Below are positions 44,500 through 55,650 of a stretch of 64,000 nt of DNA, in pieces. The position numbers and the translations under genes are program-made. Every line of letters starts with the position of its first letter. Within the stretch, counting starts at the first letter, position 1. The notes beneath the pieces are model-generated. The model did no database searches. It saw only the letters and a list, made by a program, of their open reading frames with translations, and was not told the origin of the DNA. Location of the stretch: positions 295,773-359,772 of the forward strand of contig NZ_LMHJ01000001.1 in assembly GCF_001427795.1 (NCBI RefSeq). Direction: 5' to 3'. This DNA comes from Nocardioides sp. Root682 (GTDB lineage: Bacteria; Actinomycetota; Actinomycetes; Propionibacteriales; Nocardioidaceae).

Positions 44500-46290
44500 G
44501 TGCGCGAGTACTCCACCCCGCAGACCATCACGATCCCCACGTCAGGCAACCTGACCGACGACGTCGTCCGGAACGCCGAACAGGCTCCTGACGAGGCACA
44601 ATTCAGCCGACCGGACGAGACCGGCGGGTGGTACGACGTCTCGTGCGCGCGCTTCCTCGCCGACGTCTCAGCCGTCGCGAAGGGCCTGATGGCGGCCGGT
44701 GTCGAGCCCGGCGACCGGGTGGCCGTGATCTCGCGCACACGCTACGAATGGACCCTGTTCGACTACGCCATCTGGTTCGCCGGCGCAGCCACCGTGCCGA
44801 TCTACGAGAGCTCCTCGGAGGAGCAGATCCGGTGGATCCTGTCCGACTCCGGCGCACGGGCGATCGTCGTCGAGGACCGGGAACACGCTGACCGCGTCCG
44901 GCCCTCGCGCCCGGACCTCCCCGACCTCGAGTACCTCTGGACGATCGAGGGTGACGCCGTCGGCGAGCTCACCGGTCTCGGTTCCGGCGTCAGCGACAAG
45001 GAGCTGGAGGCGCGCCGTACGACGGCCGGTCCGGGCGACCTGGCCACGCTGATCTACACCTCCGGCACCACCGGGCGTCCCAAGGGCTGCATGCTGACGC
45101 ACGCGAACTTCCAGACCGAGCTGACCACCGCAGTGGCCGAGCTCGAGCGGCTCTTCCAGGCCGAGGACGCCTCGACGCTGCTCTTCCTGCCCCTCGCGCA
45201 CGTCTTCGCCCGGATCATCCAGGTCGGCTGCATCAAGTCACGCACCCGGCTCGGCCACAGCTCCGACATCAAGAACCTGCTCCCCCAGCTCGCCACCTTC
45301 CAGCCGACCTTCATCCTTGCCGTCCCACGGGTCTTCGAGAAGGTGTTCAACACGGCGTCCCAGAACGCCACCGCTGACGGCAAGGGCAAGATCTTCGATC
45401 GCGCGGCCGAGGCAGCGATCGCCTACTCGCGGGCCCAGGACAACGGGCGCGTCCCGGTTCGGATTCGCGCCCAGCACGCGCTCTTCTCGCGCCTTGTCTA
45501 CGGACGTCTCCGCGCCGCCCTCGGCGGTCACTGCGAGTTCGCCGTGTCGGGCGGTGCACCGCTGGGCGATCGTCTCGGGCACTTCTACCGAGGTGTGGGC
45601 ATCACCGTCCTCGAGGGCTACGGCCTGACGGAGACGACCGCCGCACTCACGGTGAACCTTCCCGATGCCCAGAAGGTCGGCACAGTGGGCCGGCCCCTGC
45701 CGGGCGCTGCGGTCCGGATCGCCGACGACGGGGAGTTGCTGTTCCGCGGTGGACAGGTGTTCGCCGGTTACTGGAACAACGACGCTGCCACGGCCGAGGC
45801 GCTGGACGCCGACGGGTGGTTCCGCACGGGTGATGTCGGCGAGGTCGATGACGAGGGCTTCGTCCGCATCACCGGCCGCAAGAAGGAGATCCTGGTGACC
45901 GCCGGGGGCAAGAACGTCGCTCCTGCCGTGCTCGAGGACCGGGTCCGCTCGGCCGCACTGGTGAGCCAGTGCCTCGTGGTCGGCGACGGTCAGCCGTTCA
46001 TCGGTGCGCTCGTCACGATCGATGAGGAGGCCTTCCCCGCGTGGGCCGAGCAGCACGGGAAGTCCGGCTCGATCGCCGACCTGGTCGAGGACGACGACCT
46101 CCGCGCCGCGATCCAGACGGCGATCGACGAGGCGAACAAGGCCGTGTCGAAGGCGGAGTCGATCCGCAAGTTCACGATCCTCCCGTACGACTGGACCGAG
46201 GAAGCCGGGCAGGTCACCCCGAGCCTGAAGCTCAAGCGCAACGTCGTGATGCGCGAGAGCCGCGACGAAATCGCGGCGCTCTACGCCTGA
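44500..46290 (+). CDS. fadD: Long-chain fatty-acid--CoA ligase (AMP-forming)
   Basis: 596 residues, adenylate-forming enzyme. The P-loop YTSGTTGRPKG is at about 187, followed by MLTHANF; GYGLTETTA, WFRTGDVGEVDDEGFVRITGRKKE and the C-terminal catalytic Lys region (TPSLKLKRN) are present. It activates fatty acids for oxidation or lipid synthesis at the membrane. GTG start with an AGGAGG site. Long AMP ligases of this type correspond to FadD15 in mycobacteria (synteny from memory). A hairpin follows the stop. Confidence 0.92.
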   Translation: MREYSTPQTITIPTSGNLTDDVVRNAEQAPDEAQFSRPDETGGWYDVSCARFLADVSAVAKGLMAAGVEPGDRVAVISRTRYEWTLFDYAIWFAGAATVPIYESSSEEQIRWILSDSGARAIVVEDREHADRVRPSRPDLPDLEYLWTIEGDAVGELTGLGSGVSDKELEARRTTAGPGDLATLIYTSGTTGRPKGCMLTHANFQTELTTAVAELERLFQAEDASTLLFLPLAHVFARIIQVGCIKSRTRLGHSSDIKNLLPQLATFQPTFILAVPRVFEKVFNTASQNATADGKGKIFDRAAEAAIAYSRAQDNGRVPVRIRAQHALFSRLVYGRLRAALGGHCEFAVSGGAPLGDRLGHFYRGVGITVLEGYGLTETTAALTVNLPDAQKVGTVGRPLPGAAVRIADDGELLFRGGQVFAGYWNNDAATAEALDADGWFRTGDVGEVDDEGFVRITGRKKEILVTAGGKNVAPAVLEDRVRSAALVSQCLVVGDGQPFIGALVTIDEEAFPAWAEQHGKSGSIADLVEDDDLRAAIQTAIDEANKAVSKAESIRKFTILPYDWTEEAGQVTPSLKLKRNVVMRESRDEIAALYA

Positions 46291-46295
46291 GTTCA

Positions 46296-46337
46296 ACCGA
46301 TCGGTCAGAGCCCAACCACCCGATCTGACCAGTCGGT
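46296..46337 (+). terminator. Hairpin downstream of the acyl-CoA ligase gene
   Basis: ACCGA and GGTCAG (46296-46308) pair with CTGACC and TCGGT (46325-46337), giving 11 pairs with a two-by-two internal loop. It starts six bases after the stop codon. No T-run, so it may be a terminator or a transcript-stabilising stem. Confidence 0.45.
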
Positions 46338-46476
46338 CCCGGGTCTGGTCTCGGTCCGGTATCGAATCGTGATGTTTTTGCGATTTCCGTCACTTCCACG
46401 CGTCGTCTTCGCTAACCTCGCGATGCGTCACTGCCGGGGAGGGCAGGCGCGCTGACATTTTCTTTCGGAGTGAGTG

Positions 46477-46513
46477 GTTGCCGAGGACCCTGGGAGGGAT
46501 TCCCTCGGACAAC
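46477..46513 (+). promoter_or_regulatory. Leader hairpin upstream of the Tad locus
   Basis: GTTGCCGAGG (46477-46486) pairs with CCTCGG-A-CAAC (46503-46513) with one bulged base; inside it, CCCT and AGGG form a second stem with a GGG loop. It ends 25 bases before the cpaB GTG. A TAACCT hexamer at about 46412 could be the -10 element. The role is inferred: an mRNA structure governing expression of the first Tad gene. Confidence 0.35.
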
Positions 46514-46538
46514 GCATGGGGAGCGGGAGGGCTCTGAA

Positions 46539-47264
46539 GTGGACCGTCGCAGGTTGATGCTTGTTGTTGCTGCAGTGATTGCAGCGCTCGGTGTCGGACT
46601 CGTCTTCGTCTTTGCGCGCGGCGCGGAGTCGCGAGCAGCCGAGAAGTACGAGACGACCAAGGTCGTCACCGTCGCCGCCGGAAAGACCGTGCTGCCGGGT
46701 GAGAGCATCAAGTCCGCGCTCGACTCGGGCAAGCTCAGCGAGACCGATGTCCCGAAGGGCCAGGTCCTGGAGAGCGCACTGCGCCAGTCCGAGCTGACCA
46801 GCCTGGACGACAAGGTCGCGCTCACCACCCTCTTCTCCGGTGAGCAGCTGCTGTCCACCAAGTTCGGCGGAGTGGGCGACGCGATCGACGTGGCCACGCT
46901 GCCGCTGCCGGCCGGCATGATCGCCAAGCCGCAGTCCTTCGACCTGCCGGTCGGCTCGTTCATCCTTCCGGGCTCACAGCTCGCGGTCTTCCTGACCACC
47001 GATGCCAGCACCCCGACCTGCCTGCTCATCGACCGCGTCTCGGTCATCTCCGTCGGCGCGACGACCACCGTCGTGCCCGAGGGCGAGGAGGCACCCGTGG
47101 TCGGCGCATCGCCCGCACTGCACCTTGCGGTCACGCAGGAGCAGTTCGAGCAGATCGAGGACGGCAAGAAGCGCGGCGTGCTGTCCGTCGCCCTGCTGAA
47201 CTCGGCAAGCGACGTCAAGGTCGACAAGACCGGTCCTTGCGCCGCCATCCGCGACGCCAGGTGA
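46539..47264 (+). CDS. cpaB: CpaB/RcpC-like Flp pilus assembly protein (SAF domain)
   Basis: 241 residues. One membrane helix near the N-terminus (about 5-23), then a SAF-like domain (KVVTVAAGKTVLPGESIKSAL, SETDVPKGQV, FSGEQLLSTKF) and a RcpC/CpaB C-terminal region with SFILPGSQLAVFLTT. It is thought to act in the periplasmic or cell-wall part of the Tad assembly machine. The GTG at 46539 is chosen because GGGAGG precedes it. First gene of the pilus operon. Confidence 0.85.
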   Translation: MDRRRLMLVVAAVIAALGVGLVFVFARGAESRAAEKYETTKVVTVAAGKTVLPGESIKSALDSGKLSETDVPKGQVLESALRQSELTSLDDKVALTTLFSGEQLLSTKFGGVGDAIDVATLPLPAGMIAKPQSFDLPVGSFILPGSQLAVFLTTDASTPTCLLIDRVSVISVGATTTVVPEGEEAPVVGASPALHLAVTQEQFEQIEDGKKRGVLSVALLNSASDVKVDKTGPCAAIRDAR

Positions 47265-47271
47265 GGTCGTC

Positions 47272-48455
47272 ATGCCGGTTCTCGTAGAACAGGATCCTTC
47301 GCTCGTCGACCAGCTCCTCGGTGCCATGCCACCGGGCTCCCAGGCCGTCGGGACGAGCGAACGCGGGCTCGCCTGGCTCGACCAGCACGCCGACGAGTAC
47401 GTCGTCGCGTTCGGACCGTCAGTGGACTTCGCCGTGGCGCTGGCCACGGCGGAGGATCTGCGGATCAAGCGTCCGACCGTCAGCGTCGTCCTCGTCCGCG
47501 ACCAGTACGACACCGACGTCCTCACGCGTGCGATGCACGCCGGGGTCCGCGATGTCGTGGTCGCCGCCGACCAGAAGTCGCTGACCGGAGCCATCGAACG
47601 TGCTCACCAGCTGCACCAGGCGTTGCGCGGTCCCGGCGGTGCTCGCCAGCTGGGTCGCGTCGTCACCGTCTTCTCCCCCAAGGGCGGCGTGGGCAAGACG
47701 ACCTCGTCGGTGAACCTCGCGCTCGCGCTGACCGACCGGGGCGCCCGCAAGGTGTGCCTCGTCGACCTGGACCTCGCGTTCGGTGACGTCGCCATCACCA
47801 TGCAGCTGTTCCCGACCCACTCGATCGAACAGGCCGTCGGCGCCGAGGACTCGATCGACCTCGGGATGCTCGAAGGCCTGCTCACGCGCGCCGAGGACTC
47901 CCTGGTCGTGCTGGCTGCGCCGGCCCACCCCGATGTCCGCGAGCGGATCACGCCGCTGCTGATCTCACGGATCCTGCGCACCCTGCGCGACGGTTTCGAC
48001 TACATCGTGGTCGACACCTCACCGTCCTTCGACGACGCGACGCTCACCGCCCTCGACGAGACCGACGAGTGCGTCATCATCGCGACGCTCGACGTACCGA
48101 CGCTGAAGAACGTGAAGGTCGCGCTCGAGACGATGGACATGCTGAACATCGCCCGTGGGCACCGGCACCTCCTGCTCAACCGTGCCGATGACGAGGTCGG
48201 GATCAGCGTCGAGAAGGTCGAGAGCATCCTTTCGATGCCCGTCTCGGCCCAGGTCGCCACCGCAGTCGACATCGCGGCAGCGACCAACGCCGGCACGCCG
48301 ATCATCACCCACAAGCCCGGCCACGCGGCCAGCATCGCCTACGCCAACCTAGCCGCGTCGGTGACCGGTGAACCGGTGTCGGCCCCCCAGTCCCGAACCA
48401 CCGACCAGGCCGATCACACTCGGTCGCGCGGACTCTTCCGCCGCGGGAGGAATTG

Positions 48456-48456
<1 letters not shown>
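47272..48456 (+). CDS. tadZ: TadZ/CpaE-like ParA-type ATPase
   Basis: 394 residues. An N-terminal receiver-like domain (about 1-115) without obvious phospho-Asp machinery, then a MinD/ParA ATPase domain: deviant Walker A FSPKGGVGKTT near residue 140, DLDLAFGDVAITMQLFP, and VVDTSPSFDDATLTALDETDE. TadZ proteins localise the pilus machine to a site in the cell. Starts seven bases after cpaB and overlaps tadA by one base (TGATG). Confidence 0.88.
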
Positions 48457-49969
<1,513 letters not shown>

Positions 49970-49970
<1 letters not shown>

Positions 49971-51898
49971 TGTCCGGGCGCCGGGCACTCCGCCGCCTCG
50001 CGGCCCTGCTCGTCGTCCTGGTCGCCGCGCTGCTGCTCCCGGCGGGTGCGGCGACGGCTGAGGACGGCTCCATCGCCCACGTCGAGTCCACCGCCGACGG
50101 TCTCCGGATCCTCGTCGACGTCCCTGCCGGGATCGAGACCGATCTCGGCTCCGTCAGCGCCACCCTCGACGGCACCAAGCTGGACGCCACCGCGTCCGCG
50201 ACCAGCGACGGCTCGGTCGTCAAGCGGACCACCGTGCTCGCCATCGACACCAGTCGGTCGATGCGCGAAGCCGGACGGTTCATCGCCGCAAAGCAAGCGG
50301 CGTCGACCTACCTCGAGACCGTGCCGCCGGACGTCGAGATCGGCATCGTCACGTTCGACTCCACCGTCGACGTCGCCCTCGCGCCGACGACCGACCGCGG
50401 AGCCGCGAAGACGGTGATCGACGGACTCACCCTGCGCCAGGACACTCTCCTGTACGACGGCCTCGTGGCCGCAGTGGAGGCTGCCGGCACCACGGGCCAG
50501 CGCACCGTGCTCGTCCTGTCCGACGGCGCCGACACGGGGAGCAAGGCCAGGCTCGACGACGTCGTGGCCGCCGTGGAGGCCAATGCCACCAGCGTCCACA
50601 TCGTCGGTCTCGACCTGGCCGAGCAGCAACTGACCCCCCTGCGCACCATCGCGCGCGCCGGTAAGGGCGACGTCATCACCTCGACGGGCACCGCCCTCGC
50701 CGAGGAGTTCGCCAACCAGGCCCAGGCGATCGCCAACCAGGTGCTGGTCACCGCTCCCCTGCCCGCCAACTTCGACGCTGACGTGGCGAACGTCGTCGTG
50801 ACCCTCCCGACCTCGGGTGAACCGGTCATCGCCCGAGCCCTGGCCCCCATCGAGGCAGCCAGCACTCCGGACCTGCCTGACGTCGTACCGAACTTGGCTA
50901 CCGACAACGGCTGGAGCGCTCCGGACTGGCTGCTGTGGGTGGGACTCGGTGTGTTCGGGCTCGGCCTCGTGACCGCAGCGATGCTCCTCGTTCCCAAGCC
51001 GGCAGGTCCGATGAGCATTGCCGATCGGGTGACTGCTTACAGCACCCGTACCTCCGGTCTGGACATGACTCAGGAAGCCAAGCCGGCTTCCGAGCCCGTG
51101 CTGGACCAGGCCAAGGCCGCAGCCGCGGGGGTGCTGGAACGCAACAGCGCGCTCAACGAGCGCCTGACCCGCTCGCTCGGTGCCGCCGGTAGTGAGTTCA
51201 AGCCTTCCGAATGGCTGCTGGTGCACGTCGGGGTGGTCTTCGGAGCAGCCCTCATCGGCTTTCTGCTCGGCAAGGGCAACCTGCTGGTCGGACTCCTGTT
51301 CGTCCTCATCGGCGCGGTCCTCCCACCCCTCTTCCTGCGCTTCAAGGCCAGCCGTCGACGCAAGGCGTTCGATGCTGGGCTGCCCGAGGTCCTGCAACTG
51401 ATCTCCGGAGCCCTGAGCGCCGGTCTGTCGCTCGCCCAGGCGGTGGACACGGTGGTCCGCGAAGGACCGGAACCGATTGCCGGGGAGTTCAAGCGGGTGT
51501 TGATCGAGGCCCGGATCGGCGTGGCTCTCGAGGACGCCTTCGACGGTGTCGCCGAGCGCTTCGCCAGCAAGGACTTCGCCTGGGCCGTGATGGCGATCCG
51601 CATCCAGCGTCAGGTCGGCGGCAACCTCGCCGAGCTGCTCACGACCGTCGCGGCAACCATGCGGGAGCGCCAGTACCTCCGGCGCCACGTGCGTGCGCTG
51701 TCGGCTGAGGGGCGCCTCTCAGCCGTCATCCTCTGCATCTTGCCCCCAGGGTTCCTGGTCTTCTTCCTCGTCACCAATCCAGACTTCCTCGACCCGCTGG
51801 TCCACGATCCTCGCGGCTGGGTGCTCTCGGGATTCGGAGTCATCTGGATGGCGATCGGCGTGTTCGCCATGTCTCGGCTGGTCAAGGTGGAGATCTGA
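49970..51898 (+). CDS. tadB: Fusion of a von Willebrand A domain with a TadB-like pilus membrane protein
   Basis: 642 residues. Signal-like N-terminal helix (about 9-30), an extracytoplasmic von Willebrand A domain (about 80-260) with the MIDAS motif DTSRS starting at D93 and a later VLVLSDGADTGS, one membrane helix (about 322-343), a cytoplasmic linker, then a TadB/T2SSF-type domain (about 410-640) with RRKAFDAGLPEVLQLISGALSAG and RQVGGNLAELL. TadB is an inner-membrane platform protein for Flp assembly. The metal-ion adhesion fold joined to it is unusual and is not needed in ordinary TadB proteins. ATG overlaps the tadA stop (TGATG). Confidence 0.86.
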
Positions 51899-52818
51899 TG
51901 CTGCTGCTACTCGCATTCTTGCTCCTCCTGGGCGCCATCCTCGCCTTCGGTGCTGCCTTCGCGAAGGAGCAGCCCAAGGGTGTCGCGCGGGCACTCGAAG
52001 CCCTGGAGCGTTCGGGGCAGGCGGGCCACGAGCTGGCTCAGGAGGCCGATCGCTCGTTCGCCGACCGGATCGTCGATCCGATGCAGGCCCGCGCGCTGAC
52101 CTTCGGACGCCGACTGACCGGCGCGGACAAGGCGGAGCGTATTCGCCGCAAGCTCGACTTCGCCGGCAATCCACGAGGCTGGTCGGTCGACCGGGTCGTT
52201 TCGCTGAAGGTCCTGTTCGCCATGGTCTTCGCTGCTGCAGCCCTTGCCTACGGATTTCTGGTCGGCATTTCCCCCCTGATCGTCCTGTTGGCCACAGTTG
52301 GCGCCATGGGGCTCGGCTTCGTCGCGCCCGATCTCTACCTGCACAACCGGACTGCCCACCGCGCCGACCAGATCCGACGCAGCCTCGCGGATGCCGTGGA
52401 CCTGCTCACCATCAGCGTCGAAGCCGGCCTCGGGTTCGACGCCGCTCTGCAGCAGGTCGCGCGCAACACCGACGGTCCGTTGGCCGAGGAGTTCTCTCGT
52501 GTACTTCGAGAGATGCAGCTCGGCATGGGCCGCTCCGAGGCGATGCGCGCGCTGGGCGCCCGTACCAACGTCGAGGACCTGCACACGTTCGTGGGTTCCA
52601 TGGTGCAGGCGGACGCCTTCGGCATTCCGATCGGTCAGGTGTTGCGCGTGCAGTCCTCCGAGATCCGGGTCAAGCGTCGACAGTACGCCGAGGAGAAGGC
52701 GCAGCAGGTGCCGGTCAAGATCATGGTTCCGTTGATTCTCTTCATCCTGCCGTGCCTGTTCGTCGTTATCCTTGGTCCCGCCGTACTCGGAGCAATGGAC
52801 GCGTTCAACTCGAACTAG
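51898..52818 (+). CDS. tadC: TadC-like type II secretion F-family membrane protein
   Basis: 306 residues. One N-terminal hydrophobic helix (1-20), two central helices (about 102-145) and one near the C-terminus flank the T2SSF domain with RRSLADAVDLLTISVEAGLGFDAALQQVAR and AEEKAQQVPVKIMVPLILFILPCL. It pairs with TadB as the platform of the pilus machine. Its ATG overlaps the tadB stop by one base. Confidence 0.92.
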   Translation: MLLLLAFLLLLGAILAFGAAFAKEQPKGVARALEALERSGQAGHELAQEADRSFADRIVDPMQARALTFGRRLTGADKAERIRRKLDFAGNPRGWSVDRVVSLKVLFAMVFAAAALAYGFLVGISPLIVLLATVGAMGLGFVAPDLYLHNRTAHRADQIRRSLADAVDLLTISVEAGLGFDAALQQVARNTDGPLAEEFSRVLREMQLGMGRSEAMRALGARTNVEDLHTFVGSMVQADAFGIPIGQVLRVQSSEIRVKRRQYAEEKAQQVPVKIMVPLILFILPCLFVVILGPAVLGAMDAFNSN

Positions 52819-52839
52819 AGTCAAAGGATCGGAACAACC

Positions 52840-54414
52840 ATGCCGAGCAGTCGGTCGTACGCCGTTGTCGGCGCGACGCGGATGTTCGCGCTGCTCGCCA
52901 TCGGTGGCCCGATCCTCTGGTTGCGCCAGGAACAGGGCGTCATCTCGCTCGCCACCTTGAGCGCCGTGTGGGTGTACCAAGGCGTGACGGCCACCCTCCG
53001 GGACCTGCGGCTCTCGCTGGCCCCGACCACCGAGGCCGCAGCGGTTGGTGTCATCTGCGCACTCGGCATGACCGCAGCCCCATCCATCCTGGCAGCGCTG
53101 GTCGTGCCACCGCTCTATGCCACGGCCGTGGCCGGTGTCCGCACGATGGCGCGCACGGTGCTCATTGAGCTGATCGCCGTCGTTGCACTCGCCCTGATGT
53201 GGTGGGAAGAGGTCACGTCCGACCAGGCCGTCGCCATCTTCACCTGGGTCATGGCCGGCGTCGGCCTCAGCCTGATCGCCGCGGTCACGTTCTCCTCGGA
53301 CCGCGTTCCCGATCCTCTGGCGCCCTACCGCGACGCCCAGGAGCACCTCAAGCAGCTCCTGGACCTCGCCGGCAGCCTCAGCTCCGGGCTGGACGTCGGT
53401 GCCCTGGGCGGTGAGCTCCTGAGCGAGGTGAGCGACCAGATCCCCAACCGCGGACTGGTCCTCTACGTCGCTCGCGGGGATGCCTTGACTCCCGTGGCCT
53501 CCACCGTGGAGCTCGAACCCGGAGATGCCGTGGCCAGTGAGACGCTTGCGAACGACGTGCGCCAGAGCGTCGGGACACGGTCCGGCCCCGTCGAGATCGG
53601 GCAGGGTTTTGCCTTCCGCGTCAGTGACCAGGCCATCGTCGCGGGCCTGCGCCCGTCCGGTTCGGATGCGGCCGACCCGCTTCCCCTCGCCGCGGTCGCG
53701 GACCGGCTCACCGGAAACGCAGTCAAGCTGGACGCGGCCCTGCTGTTCGCCCAGTTCCGCGACGCAGCCACGTCCGACGAGCGCAACCGGCTCGCCCGCG
53801 AGATGCATGACGGCGTCGCGCAGGACATCGCTTCGCTCGGCTACATCATCGACGCCCTCGCGGCACGACCCGCCGACGAGCAGCAGGCCAAGGCGCTGGC
53901 CATGCTGCGCGAACGGGTGAGCAAGGTGGTGGCCGAGGTCAGGCAGTCGGTGATGAACCTGCGTACCAGCATCGGGGAGAACGAAAGCCTCGGTGGAGCC
54001 ATCAGCAGCGTCGCCCGCCACCTCTCGGAGTCCTCCGGCATCCCGATCCGGGTCCGCCTCGACGAGCAGCCCACCCGGCTGCGTCCCGAGGTCGAGGCCG
54101 AGTTGTTCCGCATCACCCAGGAAGCCATCAACAACGCCGTCAAGCATGCCCGCGCCACCGCGATCGACGTGCGCTGCCAGGTGTACGCACCGGAAGCAAT
54201 CATCACGATCACCGACGACGGTGTCGGCCTCCAATCTGCCCGCAGCGACTCGCACGGCCTCAAGATCATGCGCGAACGTGCCAGACTGATCGGTGCGGAG
54301 CTCGTGGTTCGCGACAATGCCAGCAGGGGCCTCACCGTTTCAGTGTCGGTGAAGATCTCACGGAACTCCGTCGGCGCCGTACCGGCCTCGGCCACCCCAG
54401 AGGAGACGCGATGA
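52840..54414 (+). CDS. Pilus-locus sensor histidine kinase
   Basis: 524 residues. About six N-terminal membrane helices (10-155), a GAF-like region (about 170-290), a HisKA_3 helix with His at about 323 in LAREMHDGVAQDIASLGYIID, and an HATPase domain with ITQEAINNAVKHA, ITDDGVGL and HGLKIMRERA. It is 21 bases downstream of tadC and overlaps its response regulator by four bases, so it is dedicated to this locus. The GAF-like and membrane parts suggest sensing of a cytoplasmic ligand or envelope state; the signal is unknown. Confidence 0.88.
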   Translation: MPSSRSYAVVGATRMFALLAIGGPILWLRQEQGVISLATLSAVWVYQGVTATLRDLRLSLAPTTEAAAVGVICALGMTAAPSILAALVVPPLYATAVAGVRTMARTVLIELIAVVALALMWWEEVTSDQAVAIFTWVMAGVGLSLIAAVTFSSDRVPDPLAPYRDAQEHLKQLLDLAGSLSSGLDVGALGGELLSEVSDQIPNRGLVLYVARGDALTPVASTVELEPGDAVASETLANDVRQSVGTRSGPVEIGQGFAFRVSDQAIVAGLRPSGSDAADPLPLAAVADRLTGNAVKLDAALLFAQFRDAATSDERNRLAREMHDGVAQDIASLGYIIDALAARPADEQQAKALAMLRERVSKVVAEVRQSVMNLRTSIGENESLGGAISSVARHLSESSGIPIRVRLDEQPTRLRPEVEAELFRITQEAINNAVKHARATAIDVRCQVYAPEAIITITDDGVGLQSARSDSHGLKIMRERARLIGAELVVRDNASRGLTVSVSVKISRNSVGAVPASATPEETR

Positions 54415-55061
54415 GCGAGAAGATCACCGTCCTGCTGATTGACGACCACGAGTTGATCCGCAACGGTCTCGGTGCAGTACTGGACCTCGAGGACGACCTC
54501 GACGTCGTGGCGACCGCTGGCTCGGTCAGCGAGGGTATCGAGCGCTGGCGCCAGTACCAGCCCGACGTGGTGATCACTGATCTCCAGATGCAGGACGGCA
54601 CCGGGCTCGACGTCGTGCGCACGATCCGCAAGGAGAGCGACAAGGTCGGTCTCATCGTGCTCACCATGCACTCGGGCGATGAGCAGATCTTCGCGGCGAT
54701 GCAGGCCGGCGCGTCCGGCTTCGTCGGCAAGGACGCGCCGTCGACCGAGGTCATCAAGACCGCCCGTCACGCCGCAGTCTCTCCCAAGGCCTTCGTGTGC
54801 GCCGGCCTGGTGGGCGCCATGATGCGTCGGCAGTCGGCGGAGTCCACCGCGCTGACCGAGCGTGAGCACGACGTCCTGCTCCTCCTGGCAGAGGGGCTCA
54901 ACGCCGCCGCCATCGGAGCAAAGCTCTATCTCTCCGAGTCGACCACAAAGTCGCACATCGCCCGGATCTACCAGAAGCTCGGCGCCTCCAACCGCGCCCA
55001 GGCGCTGGTCACGGCAATGCGAATCGGGCTGCTCTCGACCGTCCAGCCGTCGGCCCGCTGA
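54411..55061 (+). CDS. NarL/LuxR-type response regulator of the pilus locus
   Basis: 216 residues. Receiver with DD (11-12) and phospho-acceptor D57 (VVITDLQM), conserved Lys in GFVGKDAPS, then a LuxR helix-turn-helix (LTEREHDVLLLLAEGLNAAAIGA, STTKSHIARIYQKLGA; about 145-200). Likely regulates the Flp pilin genes 155 bases downstream, whose upstream region holds two perfect dyads. Translationally coupled to the kinase gene. Confidence 0.9.
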   Translation: MSEKITVLLIDDHELIRNGLGAVLDLEDDLDVVATAGSVSEGIERWRQYQPDVVITDLQMQDGTGLDVVRTIRKESDKVGLIVLTMHSGDEQIFAAMQAGASGFVGKDAPSTEVIKTARHAAVSPKAFVCAGLVGAMMRRQSAESTALTEREHDVLLLLAEGLNAAAIGAKLYLSESTTKSHIARIYQKLGASNRAQALVTAMRIGLLSTVQPSAR

Positions 55062-55062
55062 C

Positions 55063-55104
55063 AGCGTTACCGGAACGCTTCGCACGGTAGTCAGAAGTGA
55101 CTAC
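55063..55104 (+). promoter_or_regulatory. Two perfect dyads between the regulator and the first pilin gene
   Basis: AGCGTT-N5-AACGCT (55063-55079) starts one base after the regulator stop, and GTAGTCA-GAAG-TGACTAC (55087-55104) follows. They could be terminator stems for the tad operon or operator sites for the response regulator. A third small stem, GGGGA-N4-TCCCC, lies at about 55158-55172. Confidence 0.4.
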
Positions 55105-55216
55105 GAGCGACAAGACGAACTCCCGATCCGTGGTCCTGTGAACTCAGGCAGAGTTCTCTTCATCGGGGAACACTCCCCGGGGACACCGAAGCAAACAGTT
55201 CTAGGGAGAACACCCC

Positions 55217-55396
55217 ATGGTCCAGTACCTCAGCATCCTGCTCAACGCCCGCCTTGCCAAGACGGACGAGCGTGGCGCCACCGCCGTTGAGTACGGCCTG
55301 CTCGTCGCCCTGATCGCCATCGCGATCATCGTCGCGGTCACCACCCTGGGCGGCAAGCTCAGCGGCCTGTTCGAGGACGTGAGCAGCTCGCTCTGA
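55217..55396 (+). CDS. flp: Flp-type class IVb pilin 1
   Basis: 59 residues. A short basic leader, then the prepilin-peptidase motif RGATAVEYGLLVALIAIAI: cleavage after the Gly, the Glu at +5 needed for assembly, and a following Tyr. The hydrophobic helix then ends with GGKLSGLFEDVSSSL. The main subunit of the Tad pilus. It has a GGGAGA ribosome site and is followed by a strong terminator, which suggests high separate expression. No prepilin peptidase gene is seen in the window. Confidence 0.92.
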   Translation: MVQYLSILLNARLAKTDERGATAVEYGLLVALIAIAIIVAVTTLGGKLSGLFEDVSSSL

Positions 55397-55418
55397 GCGA
55401 GCGCGTCAGTCGCCGGTA

Positions 55419-55447
55419 GGGTCGGGTCGTCAGTGACGACCCGGCCC
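55419..55447 (+). terminator. Strong hairpin terminator after the first pilin gene
   Basis: GGG-T-CGGGTCGTC (55419-55431) pairs with GACGACCCG-G-CCC (55435-55447): 12 pairs, a three-base loop and one T-G mismatch, followed by TTCT. It separates the two pilin genes. Confidence 0.75.
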
Positions 55448-55485
55448 TTCTCGCATTGTTCGGCACACAGAAGAGAGGCGGTCCG

Positions 55486-55650
55486 ATGGTCGAGTCAGTA
55501 CGCACCGAGCGCGGTGCGACGGCTGTTGAGTACGCGCTGATCCTTGCGCTCCTGGCGATGGCGATCATCATCTCCGTCAGCCTGTTCGGAGGCGGGGTCG
55601 CCGGTCTGTTCCAGGACTCCGCCGCGAGTGTGGGCAACGCCGTTCCCTGA
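55486..55650 (+). CDS. flp: Flp-type class IVb pilin 2
   Basis: 54 residues from the ATG at 55486, with AGAGGCGG upstream. RTERGATAVEYALILALLAMAI carries the same cleavage and Glu +5 pattern as pilin 1; the tail ends GGGVAGLFQDSAASVGNAVP. It may be a minor pilin or alternative subunit, expressed below the main pilin because a terminator lies between them. Nearly the whole gene is antisense to the 3' end of the convergent M48 peptidase gene. Confidence 0.88.
   Translation: MVESVRTERGATAVEYALILALLAMAIIISVSLFGGGVAGLFQDSAASVGNAVP

Noticed and set aside
46291..46538. A c-di-GMP riboswitch upstream of the Tad operon
   Set aside because: The conserved c-di-GMP-I and -II sequence blocks are not visible; only a nested hairpin is seen.
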